Shown here piece by piece: positions 1 to 6,898 of a DNA stretch of 8,521 nt. A program made the position numbers and the translations under genes. This DNA is from Anaerolineae bacterium (lineage in GTDB: Bacteria; Chloroflexota; Anaerolineae; E26-bin7): the NCBI GenBank assembly GCA_029933115.1, contig JAOZOT010000135.1, positions 1 to 8,521 on the forward strand, given 5' to 3'. The notes beneath the pieces were generated by a model that did no database searches, was not told the DNA's origin, and saw only the letters and a program-made list of their open reading frames with translations. The stretch's first letter is position 1; every line of letters begins with the position of its first letter.

Positions 1-64
1 TACCCTCCGAGTCAGGCGGGGTGCAAAGCAGGTTCACCAAACGCGTGCTCGACCTATTCCCCAT
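1..64 (-). CDS. Probable next operon gene, 5' end only (runs off the window)
   Basis: An ATG at 64-62 lies inside the last codons of the upstream glycosyltransferase gene, in another frame. It opens a reading frame of 21 codons that reaches the window edge without a stop. The visible peptide begins MGNRSSTRLVNLL. The 11-base overlap with the preceding gene matches the tight packing of the rest of the operon. No clear Shine-Dalgarno sequence precedes this ATG. A TTG (40-38) and a GTG (37-35) in the same frame are alternative starts. The peptide is too short to assign a family. A frame of 21 codons can stay open by chance, so the call rests mainly on the operon pattern. Confidence 0.4.
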   Translation of the reverse strand, partial: MGNRSSTRLVNLLCTPPDSEG

Positions 65-986
65 CACCCAAGCCCACACCCGCAAGCAAGTCACCATCAT
101 CGTACATCCCCAAGTTCCATCCTAGTGCCCGGATATAGTGCTGCAAGCGGCGCCACCGCCCACGGAACACGTTCCCTGCAATAAACCGCGGCATTTGCAG
201 CAGCGTGTAGTGCAAGGCAAAAGCAATCCTCTCAAATCGGGTCGCGTGCTTGCGCACAAACAAGATTTGATTGCGATACATCAGGTACTCGCGCAATTCA
301 CCTATAGGAGCTCGACTGACTTTGTGCCATATACGCGCCTGGGGCACATAGACGGAATCAAAGCCCGCCAGCCGGGCACGGTGACAAAAATCCGTCTCCT
401 CGTAATACCCAAAGTACTCTTCGTCAAAAAGCCCAATCGTCTCGAACACCACGCGCTTGACCAACAAGGCGTGCCCATTCATAAACGGATAAACCCGCAT
501 CTCCTCATATTGTCCTTGGTCATATTCACCAACACCAATGCTGGGGGCCATACCCGTGTACATGCTGTATGTGCCGCCAATAAAGTCAAGCCGATTGCCC
601 TCACCATATCTGTAGGTCTTAGGACCAAACAATCCGCCTGTAGGATGCACTTCTGCCGCCTCGACCAGACGGAGTAAGCAGTCGGCGTCCTCAAAGACCA
701 CGTCGTTGTTCAGGATGAAAATATAGTCTGCGTCCATATCCAACGCAGCGCGAATGCCGACGTTGTTCCCTCCGGCATATCCCAGATTACGCTCATTGAC
801 GATCAATTCCACTCTCGGGAAGCGTTCGCGCACCGCTTCAACTGTACCATCTGTGGAAGCGTTATCCACCACCAGCACGTGAAAACTGGGGTAGCTAAGC
901 CTACTCAAGGATTCGAGGCATTCCAGCGTATCTTCCTTGCCGTTCCAGGTCAAGATCAGCAACACCACATTCGGCATTGACACCAT
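54..986 (-). CDS. GT2-family glycosyltransferase, rhamnosyltransferase-like
   Basis: This is a cytoplasmic or membrane-associated inverting glycosyltransferase of 310 residues that would transfer a sugar from a nucleotide donor to the growing lipid-linked repeat unit. The GT-A fold is clear: an N-terminal strand (VVLLILTWNG, 7-16), the nucleotide-binding DNASTDGT (41-48), NERNLGYAGGNN (64-75), the metal-binding DxD-type NNDV (93-96), and an acceptor-side block around GLFDEEYFGYYEETDF (185-200) followed by CHRARLAG, whose acidic residues should include the catalytic base. This pattern is typical of the WbbL/RfbF-like rhamnosyltransferase branch, but the donor sugar cannot be read from sequence. 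A hydrophobic, basic C-terminal stretch (about 250-285) may associate with the membrane. The ATG at 986 is chosen because GAGGAG lies 6 bases upstream; a second ATG at 977 is less well placed. It starts 3 bases after the stop of the preceding glycosyltransferase gene. Confidence 0.9.
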   Translation of the reverse strand: MVSMPNVVLLILTWNGKEDTLECLESLSRLSYPSFHVLVVDNASTDGTVEAVRERFPRVELIVNERNLGYAGGNNVGIRAALDMDADYIFILNNDVVFEDADCLLRLVEAAEVHPTGGLFGPKTYRYGEGNRLDFIGGTYSMYTGMAPSIGVGEYDQGQYEEMRVYPFMNGHALLVKRVVFETIGLFDEEYFGYYEETDFCHRARLAGFDSVYVPQARIWHKVSRAPIGELREYLMYRNQILFVRKHATRFERIAFALHYTLLQMPRFIAGNVFRGRWRRLQHYIRALGWNLGMYDDGDLLAGVGLGDGE

Positions 987-989
987 TGT

Positions 990-1979
990 TCACTCCTCAA
1001 CCAGTCCACAGCCATTCTCGGATCGTCGTTCTAGCATCCGAACAGCATCCTCTGGCGTGATGCGCCGGATGCGGTCAAACGCTGGCTTCAGCCACAGCAT
1101 CGCTTTGGGAATGGACAGCGTGTGATACCCCCACCGCCCGTCCAGGTCGGCGCGTCCATCCTTCAACGCAGCCCGTCGTCCAGCCCAAAAGGCACCCTGC
1201 CGCACAGCTTCGTATGCCGGAATCCACCACAGGCACGAGAAATACCGGTGTACAACAAAGTAGCATACATCTCGCTTCACGAACCTGGCAAGATGACGCG
1301 CTGGTGATGGCCTTTCCTCCGCTTCTAGGCACATCGTGTAGCTACGCCAGTACCACCGTCGGTAAACTGTGTCCACTCGTGCGGGATGACTATGCCAGAC
1401 CAGGCTGTTTGGAGTATATACGATTTGATGTCCACGCGCTATTGCAGCCCGCGCCCATGCCCCGTCCTCATCTGACGGGAGTGTTTCGTCAAACGCAATC
1501 TCTCGCCAGACGCTGCGACGGATAGCAGCAGAAGCAGACGAAATACTTGACATCTGTCTGGGCGCTTCCAGGGGTGGAAACCATAGCTCCAGCTCTACCT
1601 CTTCAAACGGATCCATCCCAGGAATGGGCACCTGTCGCCCCGTCACGGCCGCCACACCTGGGGCTCGCAAAGGGACAAGCAACTGTTCTAACCAGTTCGT
1701 TCCCACGGGCACAGCGTGGGCCGATAGCAGCACCAGCACTTCCCCTGTTGCGGTGGCCGCCCCCAGGTTGAGCGCACGCCCCCAGGTGAACTCGTCAGGG
1801 TGAATGGATACGATGTGACACCCATAGCGCCTCCCAATGTCAACCGTCTTATCGGTCGAGCCCGAGTCCACCAGAATGATCTCGATCTGGTGTCCACCAG
1901 ATTGCGCACGGACACACCGCAACACCGTGCCCAGCCACAGTGCCTCGTTTTTGGCTCGGATGATGACCGAAACGTCCAC
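990..1979 (-). CDS. GT2-family glycosyltransferase with SAHA in place of a DxD motif
   Basis: A 329-residue family 2 glycosyltransferase, likely acting at the inner face of the membrane on the polyprenyl-linked glycan. Visible parts are the N-terminal strand and RAKNEA (8-13), the nucleotide-binding DSGSTDKT (38-45), a GRALNLGAATATGEVLVLLS block (67-86), and the acceptor-side region FDETLPSDEDGAWARAA (163-179), whose E171/D172 fit the catalytic-base position. Where most GT2 enzymes have DxD, this protein reads SAHA (86-89). I recall the LSAHxVP form from a GT2 subfamily, so it is probably a family trait rather than damage. The C-terminal third (about 230-320) is rich in aromatic and basic residues and may dock to the membrane. 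Start: GTG at 1979, supported by GAGGAG 4 bases upstream and by alignment of the first strand. It begins 12 bases after the stop of the AP-superfamily gene. Donor and acceptor are unknown. Confidence 0.88.
   Translation of the reverse strand: MDVSVIIRAKNEALWLGTVLRCVRAQSGGHQIEIILVDSGSTDKTVDIGRRYGCHIVSIHPDEFTWGRALNLGAATATGEVLVLLSAHAVPVGTNWLEQLLVPLRAPGVAAVTGRQVPIPGMDPFEEVELELWFPPLEAPRQMSSISSASAAIRRSVWREIAFDETLPSDEDGAWARAAIARGHQIVYTPNSLVWHSHPARVDTVYRRWYWRSYTMCLEAEERPSPARHLARFVKRDVCYFVVHRYFSCLWWIPAYEAVRQGAFWAGRRAALKDGRADLDGRWGYHTLSIPKAMLWLKPAFDRIRRITPEDAVRMLERRSENGCGLVEE
993..998 (-). promoter_or_regulatory. Ribosome binding site for the last complete glycosyltransferase gene
   Basis: GAGGAG on the minus strand lies 6 bases before the ATG at 986-984. 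It sits inside the last codons of the preceding gene, so ribosomes finishing that gene are delivered to it. It favours ATG 986 over the in-frame ATG at 977. Confidence 0.75.
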
Positions 1980-1983
1980 TCCG

Positions 1984-1989
1984 CTCCTC
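1984..1989 (-). promoter_or_regulatory. Ribosome binding site deciding a GTG start
   Basis: GAGGAG on the minus strand ends 4 bases before the GTG at 1979-1977, in the 12-base gap between the two genes. It supports GTG as the true start of the GT2 gene, whose first residues (MDVSVIIRAKNEA) already form the usual first strand of the fold. Confidence 0.7.
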
Positions 1990-1991
1990 GT

Positions 1992-3224
1992 CTATCGGGC
2001 AACCAAGCTAGTGCCCTGATTTTGCCGGGGGTGCTCGACACCCAGCAAGTCACACAGCGTCGGGCAGATGTCCACGAGTTCCGCTTCTTCCAGCACGGCC
2101 GCGCTCACATCCGGCCCCACGACCACAACAAACCCCTTCTGTTCATCCAACGAGGTCTCATATCCGTGCATCCCCAACGGCACAACGCAGTTGAAAAAGT
2201 CGGGGAAGATCATCGTGTTTGCATGTGCCAGCCAGATGAGTTCCCCATACTCTGAGCCGGGCGGCGGGACACGCAATTCGCCTGCCCGCTTTGGCGTCAA
2301 CAACTCGCCCAAGGTCACGAATTCCCGCCGGGCCAACAACTGCACCAGTCCATCGCGCCCGCGTTTTGACAAAGGCCAGAAGCGCGCCAGGGTAGAATCT
2401 AGGAACATCACATAGTCTCGTCCAAATTCCAGCCCCAACGCACCGACTGCGCTCCAGACATCCACCGACTGCTTGACGGGCACCATCCCATGATCGCCCA
2501 GTAGCACAATACTTGCTGCCCCGCCATATATTTGGGTAATACGTTCCACTAGCCGCGCGATCAGTGCATCCAGTCGCCTCACCGTCTCACGTCGCTGGGG
2601 CGAATCCGGGCCAAAGTTGTGGCCGGTGCTATCGGCCTCCCCTAAATAGATCATGTACAAATCATACGGCTCCGCACAATGGCGCAGCAGCCGATTAACC
2701 CGATCCTCGTCGGAACCGATGGCACGATTGTAATGGACGAACGTCTCATCGTACACTGTAAGCCCCGTTCGCGCCATGACATCGTACATGGACTCGACAG
2801 CAAACGCGCCTACCTGGGTGTGCAGATGTGCTCCCTCAGTTGGAGCAAAATAGGATAGCCACGGGAGCGGGATGCGGTAGGTCGGGTGCGGCACACCACG
2901 CATCGTGAACCACCACTCCAGCACCTGCCGCGCCCGTGTGTGCCCGCGTGGCAGGTGATCCACAAAACCCAGCGCCCGCAGCCCCTTCTGCCACCGACGG
3001 TAAGGTGACGCCTGCGGCCTGTAGGCAAACGTCGCCCAGTTACCATTCACGTTAGGGTATGTCCCGGTCACGTACTCTGAAATCTCGCAAAACCCGAATG
3101 AGGGGCGCACCTTGCGTGCCCAGATTCCAGCGTTGGCTAGTTCTACTAGCGTGGGTGAATCCTGGGCGCACACATAGTCCCACCGCAGGGCGTCCAGCAA
3201 GATCAAGAAGGTCGGGGGAGCCAT
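1992..3224 (-). CDS. Alkaline-phosphatase-superfamily phosphoesterase, atypical nucleophile site
   Basis: A 410-residue protein of the alkaline phosphatase superfamily, closest in pattern to type I phosphodiesterase/nucleotide pyrophosphatase. Numbered from the ATG at 3224, the expected metal ligands are present: D11 in LLDALRWDY, D198 and H202 in EADSTGHNFGP, D244 and H245 in GDHGM, and H353 in GMHGYE. The nucleophile loop reads SFGFCEISEYVTGTYP (42-57). Counting back from the conserved TG, the position normally held by Thr, Ser or Cys is G44, with S42 and C46 close by. There is no signal peptide or membrane segment, so it should be cytoplasmic, unlike LtaS- or EptA-type transferases. ATG 3224 is preferred over an upstream TTG at 3257 because its A is shared with the previous gene's TGA stop and AAGGTGG lies 10 bases upstream. 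The substrate is unknown; a phosphorylated or nucleotide-linked glycan intermediate is an inference from context. Confidence 0.82.
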   Translation of the reverse strand: MAPPTFLILLDALRWDYVCAQDSPTLVELANAGIWARKVRPSFGFCEISEYVTGTYPNVNGNWATFAYRPQASPYRRWQKGLRALGFVDHLPRGHTRARQVLEWWFTMRGVPHPTYRIPLPWLSYFAPTEGAHLHTQVGAFAVESMYDVMARTGLTVYDETFVHYNRAIGSDEDRVNRLLRHCAEPYDLYMIYLGEADSTGHNFGPDSPQRRETVRRLDALIARLVERITQIYGGAASIVLLGDHGMVPVKQSVDVWSAVGALGLEFGRDYVMFLDSTLARFWPLSKRGRDGLVQLLARREFVTLGELLTPKRAGELRVPPPGSEYGELIWLAHANTMIFPDFFNCVVPLGMHGYETSLDEQKGFVVVVGPDVSAAVLEEAELVDICPTLCDLLGVEHPRQNQGTSLVAR

Positions 3225-4312
3225 CAGGTCACGGCCACCTTTCGCAGCGCCTCCCAATCCGATGGAGAAGCAACGTCAAAAAGACCGGCGCGTACCAGGT
3301 GCTCCTTCGCCCGGCGATTGTGCTCGACGTTTCGGTTCCACGAGCAAACGAGAAACAGCCGCGCCATCAATTTCTCGTACTCTGTGTCAATCGGAAACCG
3401 GCCGTGTTGCACAAAGTGCAATATCCGATGCAATTGAGCACGCCGCCCCAACAGTGGGCGATACAACCGCGTCAAGTCCGTCCAGCTCCGCCATTTGTGT
3501 CCATATAGCTCCGCAAACAACTCGCTGAATACATTCAGATACACGTCCCGTGCCCGGCTGTGCAGCATCGCCAGATCGTCACCCTCGGGGACAGGTGTTG
3601 TTTGCGGATCCAGCTTGAACGCAATTGCCCACTCGGCCAGGGATAGCAGGTCGCATTTGTCAGGCGCGTGTGCTTGTAGCCGGGCCAGTTTTTCCGCAGA
3701 GTACACACAGTAGACCCCGCGCGCGATCAGCAACGCCTCCACACAGGCTATAATCGCCTTGGAAAGCTGAGCCGCGGCGAAGAAGCAATCCGGGAAAGAT
3801 AAAGTATTTGCCTGGACATCCATCGTGACCGGCCCCAAAAAGCACCACAACCGCGTGAAGAATAACTTCTCCACCTCCTGGGGTCGAATCTCACGCGCGG
3901 TAAAAGGGGGGATCTTCTCCAAGATGTTGGGGTCACCCCAGAGTACTCGGCCACCATACTTGAGATCGAACCCATACTGTTGCCCCTTGAGCTGGCGTAG
4001 CCTGCGCCTTGGAGTATGCTCGATGTCCACCCAGCGAACGCCAATGCGCGCCGCTAAACGCCGCTCCAACTCTGCCCAGTCCACGCCTGGGTTGCGACCA
4101 CGTGTGATCACGTGCACATCGTAATCATTAACCGGGACAACGCGGCCATCTTGCACAATCACACTTCCCTCTCCCCTGCCGAATCCCCCTGCCAGAATCA
4201 GAGCCACCATATCTGGTACAGCGGCCTGAATCTCTTCCAGAATAAGGGTCAGGTCTGCCTCAACCGCCGCCACAATCTCGGGAGTGTCGTGCAACGTATA
4301 GGAGTGAGCCAT
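3224..4312 (-). CDS. Nucleotidyltransferase-fold protein, function unknown
   Basis: A 362-residue soluble protein (numbered from ATG 4312) that I do not recognise as a named enzyme. Residues about 30-130 carry the signature of the polymerase-beta-like nucleotidyltransferase superfamily: LILAGGFGRGEGS (38-50), then NDYDVHVI (62-69) giving the two metal-binding aspartates D63 and D65, and a candidate third acid in WVDIEHT (D96 or E98). GFDLKYGGRVLWGDPNIL (114-131) resembles the strand and loop after the catalytic core in small nucleotidyltransferases. The remaining residues look helical, with many Leu, Ala and Arg, and match no domain I can name. The superfamily includes true nucleotidyltransferases and LicD-type phosphocholine transferases, so transfer of a nucleotide or of a phospho-substituent are both possible. 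ATG 4312 is chosen because it follows the flippase stop by one base; a TTG at 4357 would overlap the flippase gene by 44 bases. Its stop overlaps the AP-superfamily start by one base. Confidence 0.78.
   Translation of the reverse strand: MAHSYTLHDTPEIVAAVEADLTLILEEIQAAVPDMVALILAGGFGRGEGSVIVQDGRVVPVNDYDVHVITRGRNPGVDWAELERRLAARIGVRWVDIEHTPRRRLRQLKGQQYGFDLKYGGRVLWGDPNILEKIPPFTAREIRPQEVEKLFFTRLWCFLGPVTMDVQANTLSFPDCFFAAAQLSKAIIACVEALLIARGVYCVYSAEKLARLQAHAPDKCDLLSLAEWAIAFKLDPQTTPVPEGDDLAMLHSRARDVYLNVFSELFAELYGHKWRSWTDLTRLYRPLLGRRAQLHRILHFVQHGRFPIDTEYEKLMARLFLVCSWNRNVEHNRRAKEHLVRAGLFDVASPSDWEALRKVAVT
3235..3241 (-). promoter_or_regulatory. Ribosome binding site favouring ATG 3224
   Basis: AAGGTGG on the minus strand lies 10 bases before the ATG at 3224-3222, within the end of the preceding gene. 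With the one-base stop/start overlap (TGATG) it points to translational coupling and argues against the TTG at 3257. Confidence 0.6.
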
Positions 4313-4313
4313 A

Positions 4314-5783
4314 TTACACCGGTTCCCGCGCCAACCGAGCTCGAATCTCAGACCCAATCAGACTCACGACAGGCCGATCTAACACCAAAAGCACCCCCAC
4401 ATATACACCGCACAGCATCACCAGCGCCAGTACATTGATAATGAAACGATCAGGGAGCAGCCCGTGCACCACGATGCCCAAGAGCGCAACAATCACTCCG
4501 GTGACTCCCTCCGGCCAAAGGATGCGGAGATAGCGAATATCCAGCCATCGTCGCATACGCAATATATATAAAGGGGAGGTGACGATCAAAGACAAGGCCA
4601 CGGCAGTCGCCATCCCTGCAATACCATACCGGAGGGTACCGACATATCCGAGCACAGGCAGCAAGACGCCAACCCAGGCTGTGACCTGCAATACCACATG
4701 GGTGTATCCCTTCACCATTGCTATGTCGGCCCAGTGTCGGAACGTGCCACGAAATGCCACCAGCAACATGTATATCTGGAACGTCAGCACAGCGGGTACC
4801 CACTGGTCACCAAAAGCAGTCACAATGATGAACTTGCCATAAGGAAACGCCAGTGCAGCCGGCAAGAGGAGCAGCGCGGCCGACAACTTGGTCACCCAGT
4901 TGAACGTCCGCTTTAGCCATTCGTCACCTGGCATGCGTGCATAGACAGGAAAAGTCACTTTTGAAACAGTATCCGCAAGTTGCAGCACGTAATGCGGGAT
5001 CTTGAACGCTACCCAATAATATCCCAGTTCCACTGTACCCAACAAGTATCCCACGATCAAGTCATCCACATTCCAGTACCAGTATCCGATCATATTTGAT
5101 AGGGTAAGAGGCGCGCCATAGCTGACCACCTGCCGAGCGACCTGCTGATCAAGCCTCCATACGAACTGAGGGCGGGCGATGAGCCAACCCAGGAGGACAC
5201 GTACCCACGCGCTGATCACCGTTGAAATCACAAGGCTCCACACTTCCCACCCCCACCAGGCCAACCCAATGCTGAGGGCAGAATTAGCCAGGATAGACAC
5301 AAGCTCAATCAGACCGATGGCGCGAAACGCCAATCTGCGTTCCAACAGCGCCAGCGGCAACTCGAAGGGAGTGATGAGCAGTTGAAGCGACAGCAGTTGC
5401 AGGTAAGCTGGGGGGATTTCCGGACGGTTCAGAAGCCATAAGATGGACGGCGAACCTATTACAATGACGACCATGACCAAAATAGCCATGGCCAACTCGA
5501 TGCCCAGCGCGTGCGTAAAAACCTCATCCACATTCTCAGCGGCGACCACGACGCTACGCCGTCCCTCAATCGTCGTCAGCAACGCGGCAAAGCCCACCAC
5601 GACGATGCAAAACGCATACGTTCCAAAAACACCCGGCGACAGCAGATGCCCCAAGACGAAATAGCTGCCAGACGCCACCGCAAAGCGCACGCCGCTTAGC
5701 AGCGCAATGATGGCAAATCCCTCGGCCGATTTGCTCCTGAGGAGGGCTTCTTCTGCGAGCGCTGACCTCACTCTATTTTTCAT
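4314..5783 (-). CDS. wzx: Wzx-type lipid-linked oligosaccharide flippase (MOP superfamily)
   Basis: A 489-residue polytopic inner-membrane protein that should move the undecaprenyl-diphosphate-linked repeat unit from the cytoplasmic to the outer face. Hydrophobic segments run through almost the whole length, for example about 23-45, 51-72, 93-117, 127-147, 156-176, 180-200, 300-323, 330-345, 361-382, 385-406, 424-442 and 447-467, which fits the 12-14 helix MOP fold. NVDDLIVGYLLGTVELGYYWVAFK (238-261) is the characteristic Wzx/RfbX block, and ERRLAFRAIGLIELVS (148-163) also fits. Length is normal for the family. It starts with ATG overlapping the wecB stop by four bases (ATGA), with only a poorly spaced AGGA before it, so translation probably depends on coupling. 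The family is clear, but substrate specificity is not readable and the symbol denotes the role only. Confidence 0.9.
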   Translation of the reverse strand: MKNRVRSALAEEALLRSKSAEGFAIIALLSGVRFAVASGSYFVLGHLLSPGVFGTYAFCIVVVGFAALLTTIEGRRSVVVAAENVDEVFTHALGIELAMAILVMVVIVIGSPSILWLLNRPEIPPAYLQLLSLQLLITPFELPLALLERRLAFRAIGLIELVSILANSALSIGLAWWGWEVWSLVISTVISAWVRVLLGWLIARPQFVWRLDQQVARQVVSYGAPLTLSNMIGYWYWNVDDLIVGYLLGTVELGYYWVAFKIPHYVLQLADTVSKVTFPVYARMPGDEWLKRTFNWVTKLSAALLLLPAALAFPYGKFIIVTAFGDQWVPAVLTFQIYMLLVAFRGTFRHWADIAMVKGYTHVVLQVTAWVGVLLPVLGYVGTLRYGIAGMATAVALSLIVTSPLYILRMRRWLDIRYLRILWPEGVTGVIVALLGIVVHGLLPDRFIINVLALVMLCGVYVGVLLVLDRPVVSLIGSEIRARLAREPV

Positions 5784-6895
5784 TCCTGCAGCGACAACAA
5801 CGTATTTACGATACGCACAGCAGCTTTCCCATCCCCGTAAGGGTTAATGGCCTTGGCCATACGTTCGTATTCATCCTGCTCTTCCAACAAGCGCACCGTC
5901 TCTGCCACAATGCGCTCCTCGTCCGTACCCACAACCTTGACTGTGCCCGCCTCCACAGCCTCTGGCCGTTCCGTAACCTTGCGCATGACCAGCACCGGTT
6001 TGCCCAGGCTGGGTGCCTCCTCCTGCAAGCCACCTGAATCGGTCAGGAGCAGGTAGGCCCGGTTCATCAAGTGGACAAATGGTAAGTAGTCCAGCGGTTC
6101 CAGCAGAGAGACGTTGGCTACCTCTCCCAGAATAGTGCGAGCTACCTCGTGCACGTTGGGATTAAGGTGAACAGGATAGACCAGGTGTACGTCAGACCTG
6201 TATCGGTAAGCGATCTTTTGGAGGGCCTGGCAGATATTGACCAGAGGCTGTCCAAAGTTCTCCCGGCGGTGGGCGGTAACAAGGATGATTCTCTTGTCCA
6301 GTGGGATGTCCCGCAAAGGCCCACTCCCAAAGTCGTACTCCTTTTTCACGGTTTCCAACAGAGCGTCAATGACTGTATTGCCCGTGACAAAGATGCTCTT
6401 CGCGCTAATCCCCTCGCGCAACAGATTCCGCCTGGCTGTTTCCGTCGGGGCAAAATGCAAGTCGCAAATAGCGTCGGCGATAACGCGGTTGAGCTCTTCT
6501 GGATATGGCTGCATTTTATTCCAGGTCCTCAAGCCAGCTTCTATGTGAGCCACCCTGACCTTCTGATAAAACGCAGCCAGACTGGCAGCCATAGCTGTGG
6601 TTGTATCACCCTGAACCAGAACCCAATCCGGATCCTCTGCTTTTATGACCTCCTCCACCCCTGTCAAAACCTCGGCCGTGACTTGTGAAAGGGCCTGTCT
6701 ATCCTGCATTATGTTCAGGTCGTAGTCAGGCTCAATCTCGAAAAGCGTCAGAACCTGGTCTACCATCTCGCGGTGCTGAGCAGTGAGGCAGGTTCTGATT
6801 TCAAACTCGGTGGGATATTTGGCCAATTCTCTTATCACCGGGGTTACTTTGATGGCCTCTGGCCTCGTGCCAAAGACCAACAAGATCTTTTGCAC
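5780..6895 (-). CDS. wecB: UDP-N-acetylglucosamine 2-epimerase (non-hydrolysing)
   Basis: Cytoplasmic enzyme of 371 residues that interconverts UDP-GlcNAc and UDP-ManNAc, giving a donor for ManNAc or, after oxidation by a WecC-type dehydrogenase, ManNAcA. The GT-B-like epimerase fold is complete: LLVFGTRPEAIKVTPVI (5-21), TAQHREM (38-44), VQGDTTT (94-100), HIEAGLRT (117-124), YPEELNRVIAD (131-141), APTETARRNLLREG (149-162), TGNTVID (171-177), TAHRRENFG (207-215), TDSGGLQEEAPSLGKPVLVMR (285-305), TERPEAVEAGT (308-318) and NPYGDG (351-356). The acids known to matter in E. coli WecB correspond to D97, E119 and E133/E134, all present, as is the active-site His (H209). Length is usual. Start is GTG at 6895, 3 bases after the previous stop; the first residues match the family N-terminus. 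No wecC is visible in the window. Confidence 0.96.
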   Translation of the reverse strand: MQKILLVFGTRPEAIKVTPVIRELAKYPTEFEIRTCLTAQHREMVDQVLTLFEIEPDYDLNIMQDRQALSQVTAEVLTGVEEVIKAEDPDWVLVQGDTTTAMAASLAAFYQKVRVAHIEAGLRTWNKMQPYPEELNRVIADAICDLHFAPTETARRNLLREGISAKSIFVTGNTVIDALLETVKKEYDFGSGPLRDIPLDKRIILVTAHRRENFGQPLVNICQALQKIAYRYRSDVHLVYPVHLNPNVHEVARTILGEVANVSLLEPLDYLPFVHLMNRAYLLLTDSGGLQEEAPSLGKPVLVMRKVTERPEAVEAGTVKVVGTDEERIVAETVRLLEEQDEYERMAKAINPYGDGKAAVRIVNTLLSLQE

Positions 6896-6898
6896 CCT

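Noticed and set aside
138..677. A 179-codon plus-strand open frame opposite the last glycosyltransferase
   Set aside because: No domain or ribosome site; the opposite frame encodes a complete GT2 enzyme.
3225..3257. Upstream TTG start for the AP-superfamily gene
   Set aside because: The added residues (MGGAAKGGRDL) precede the usual first strand and lack support; ATG 3224 has the TGATG junction and a fair ribosome site.
4313..4357. Upstream TTG start for the nucleotidyltransferase-fold gene
   Set aside because: It would overlap the flippase gene by 44 bases and add residues unlike the fold's start; ATG 4312 directly follows the flippase stop.
6149..6688. A 179-codon plus-strand open frame within wecB
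   Set aside because: Lies wholly antisense to conserved catalytic regions of wecB and shows no protein-family features.
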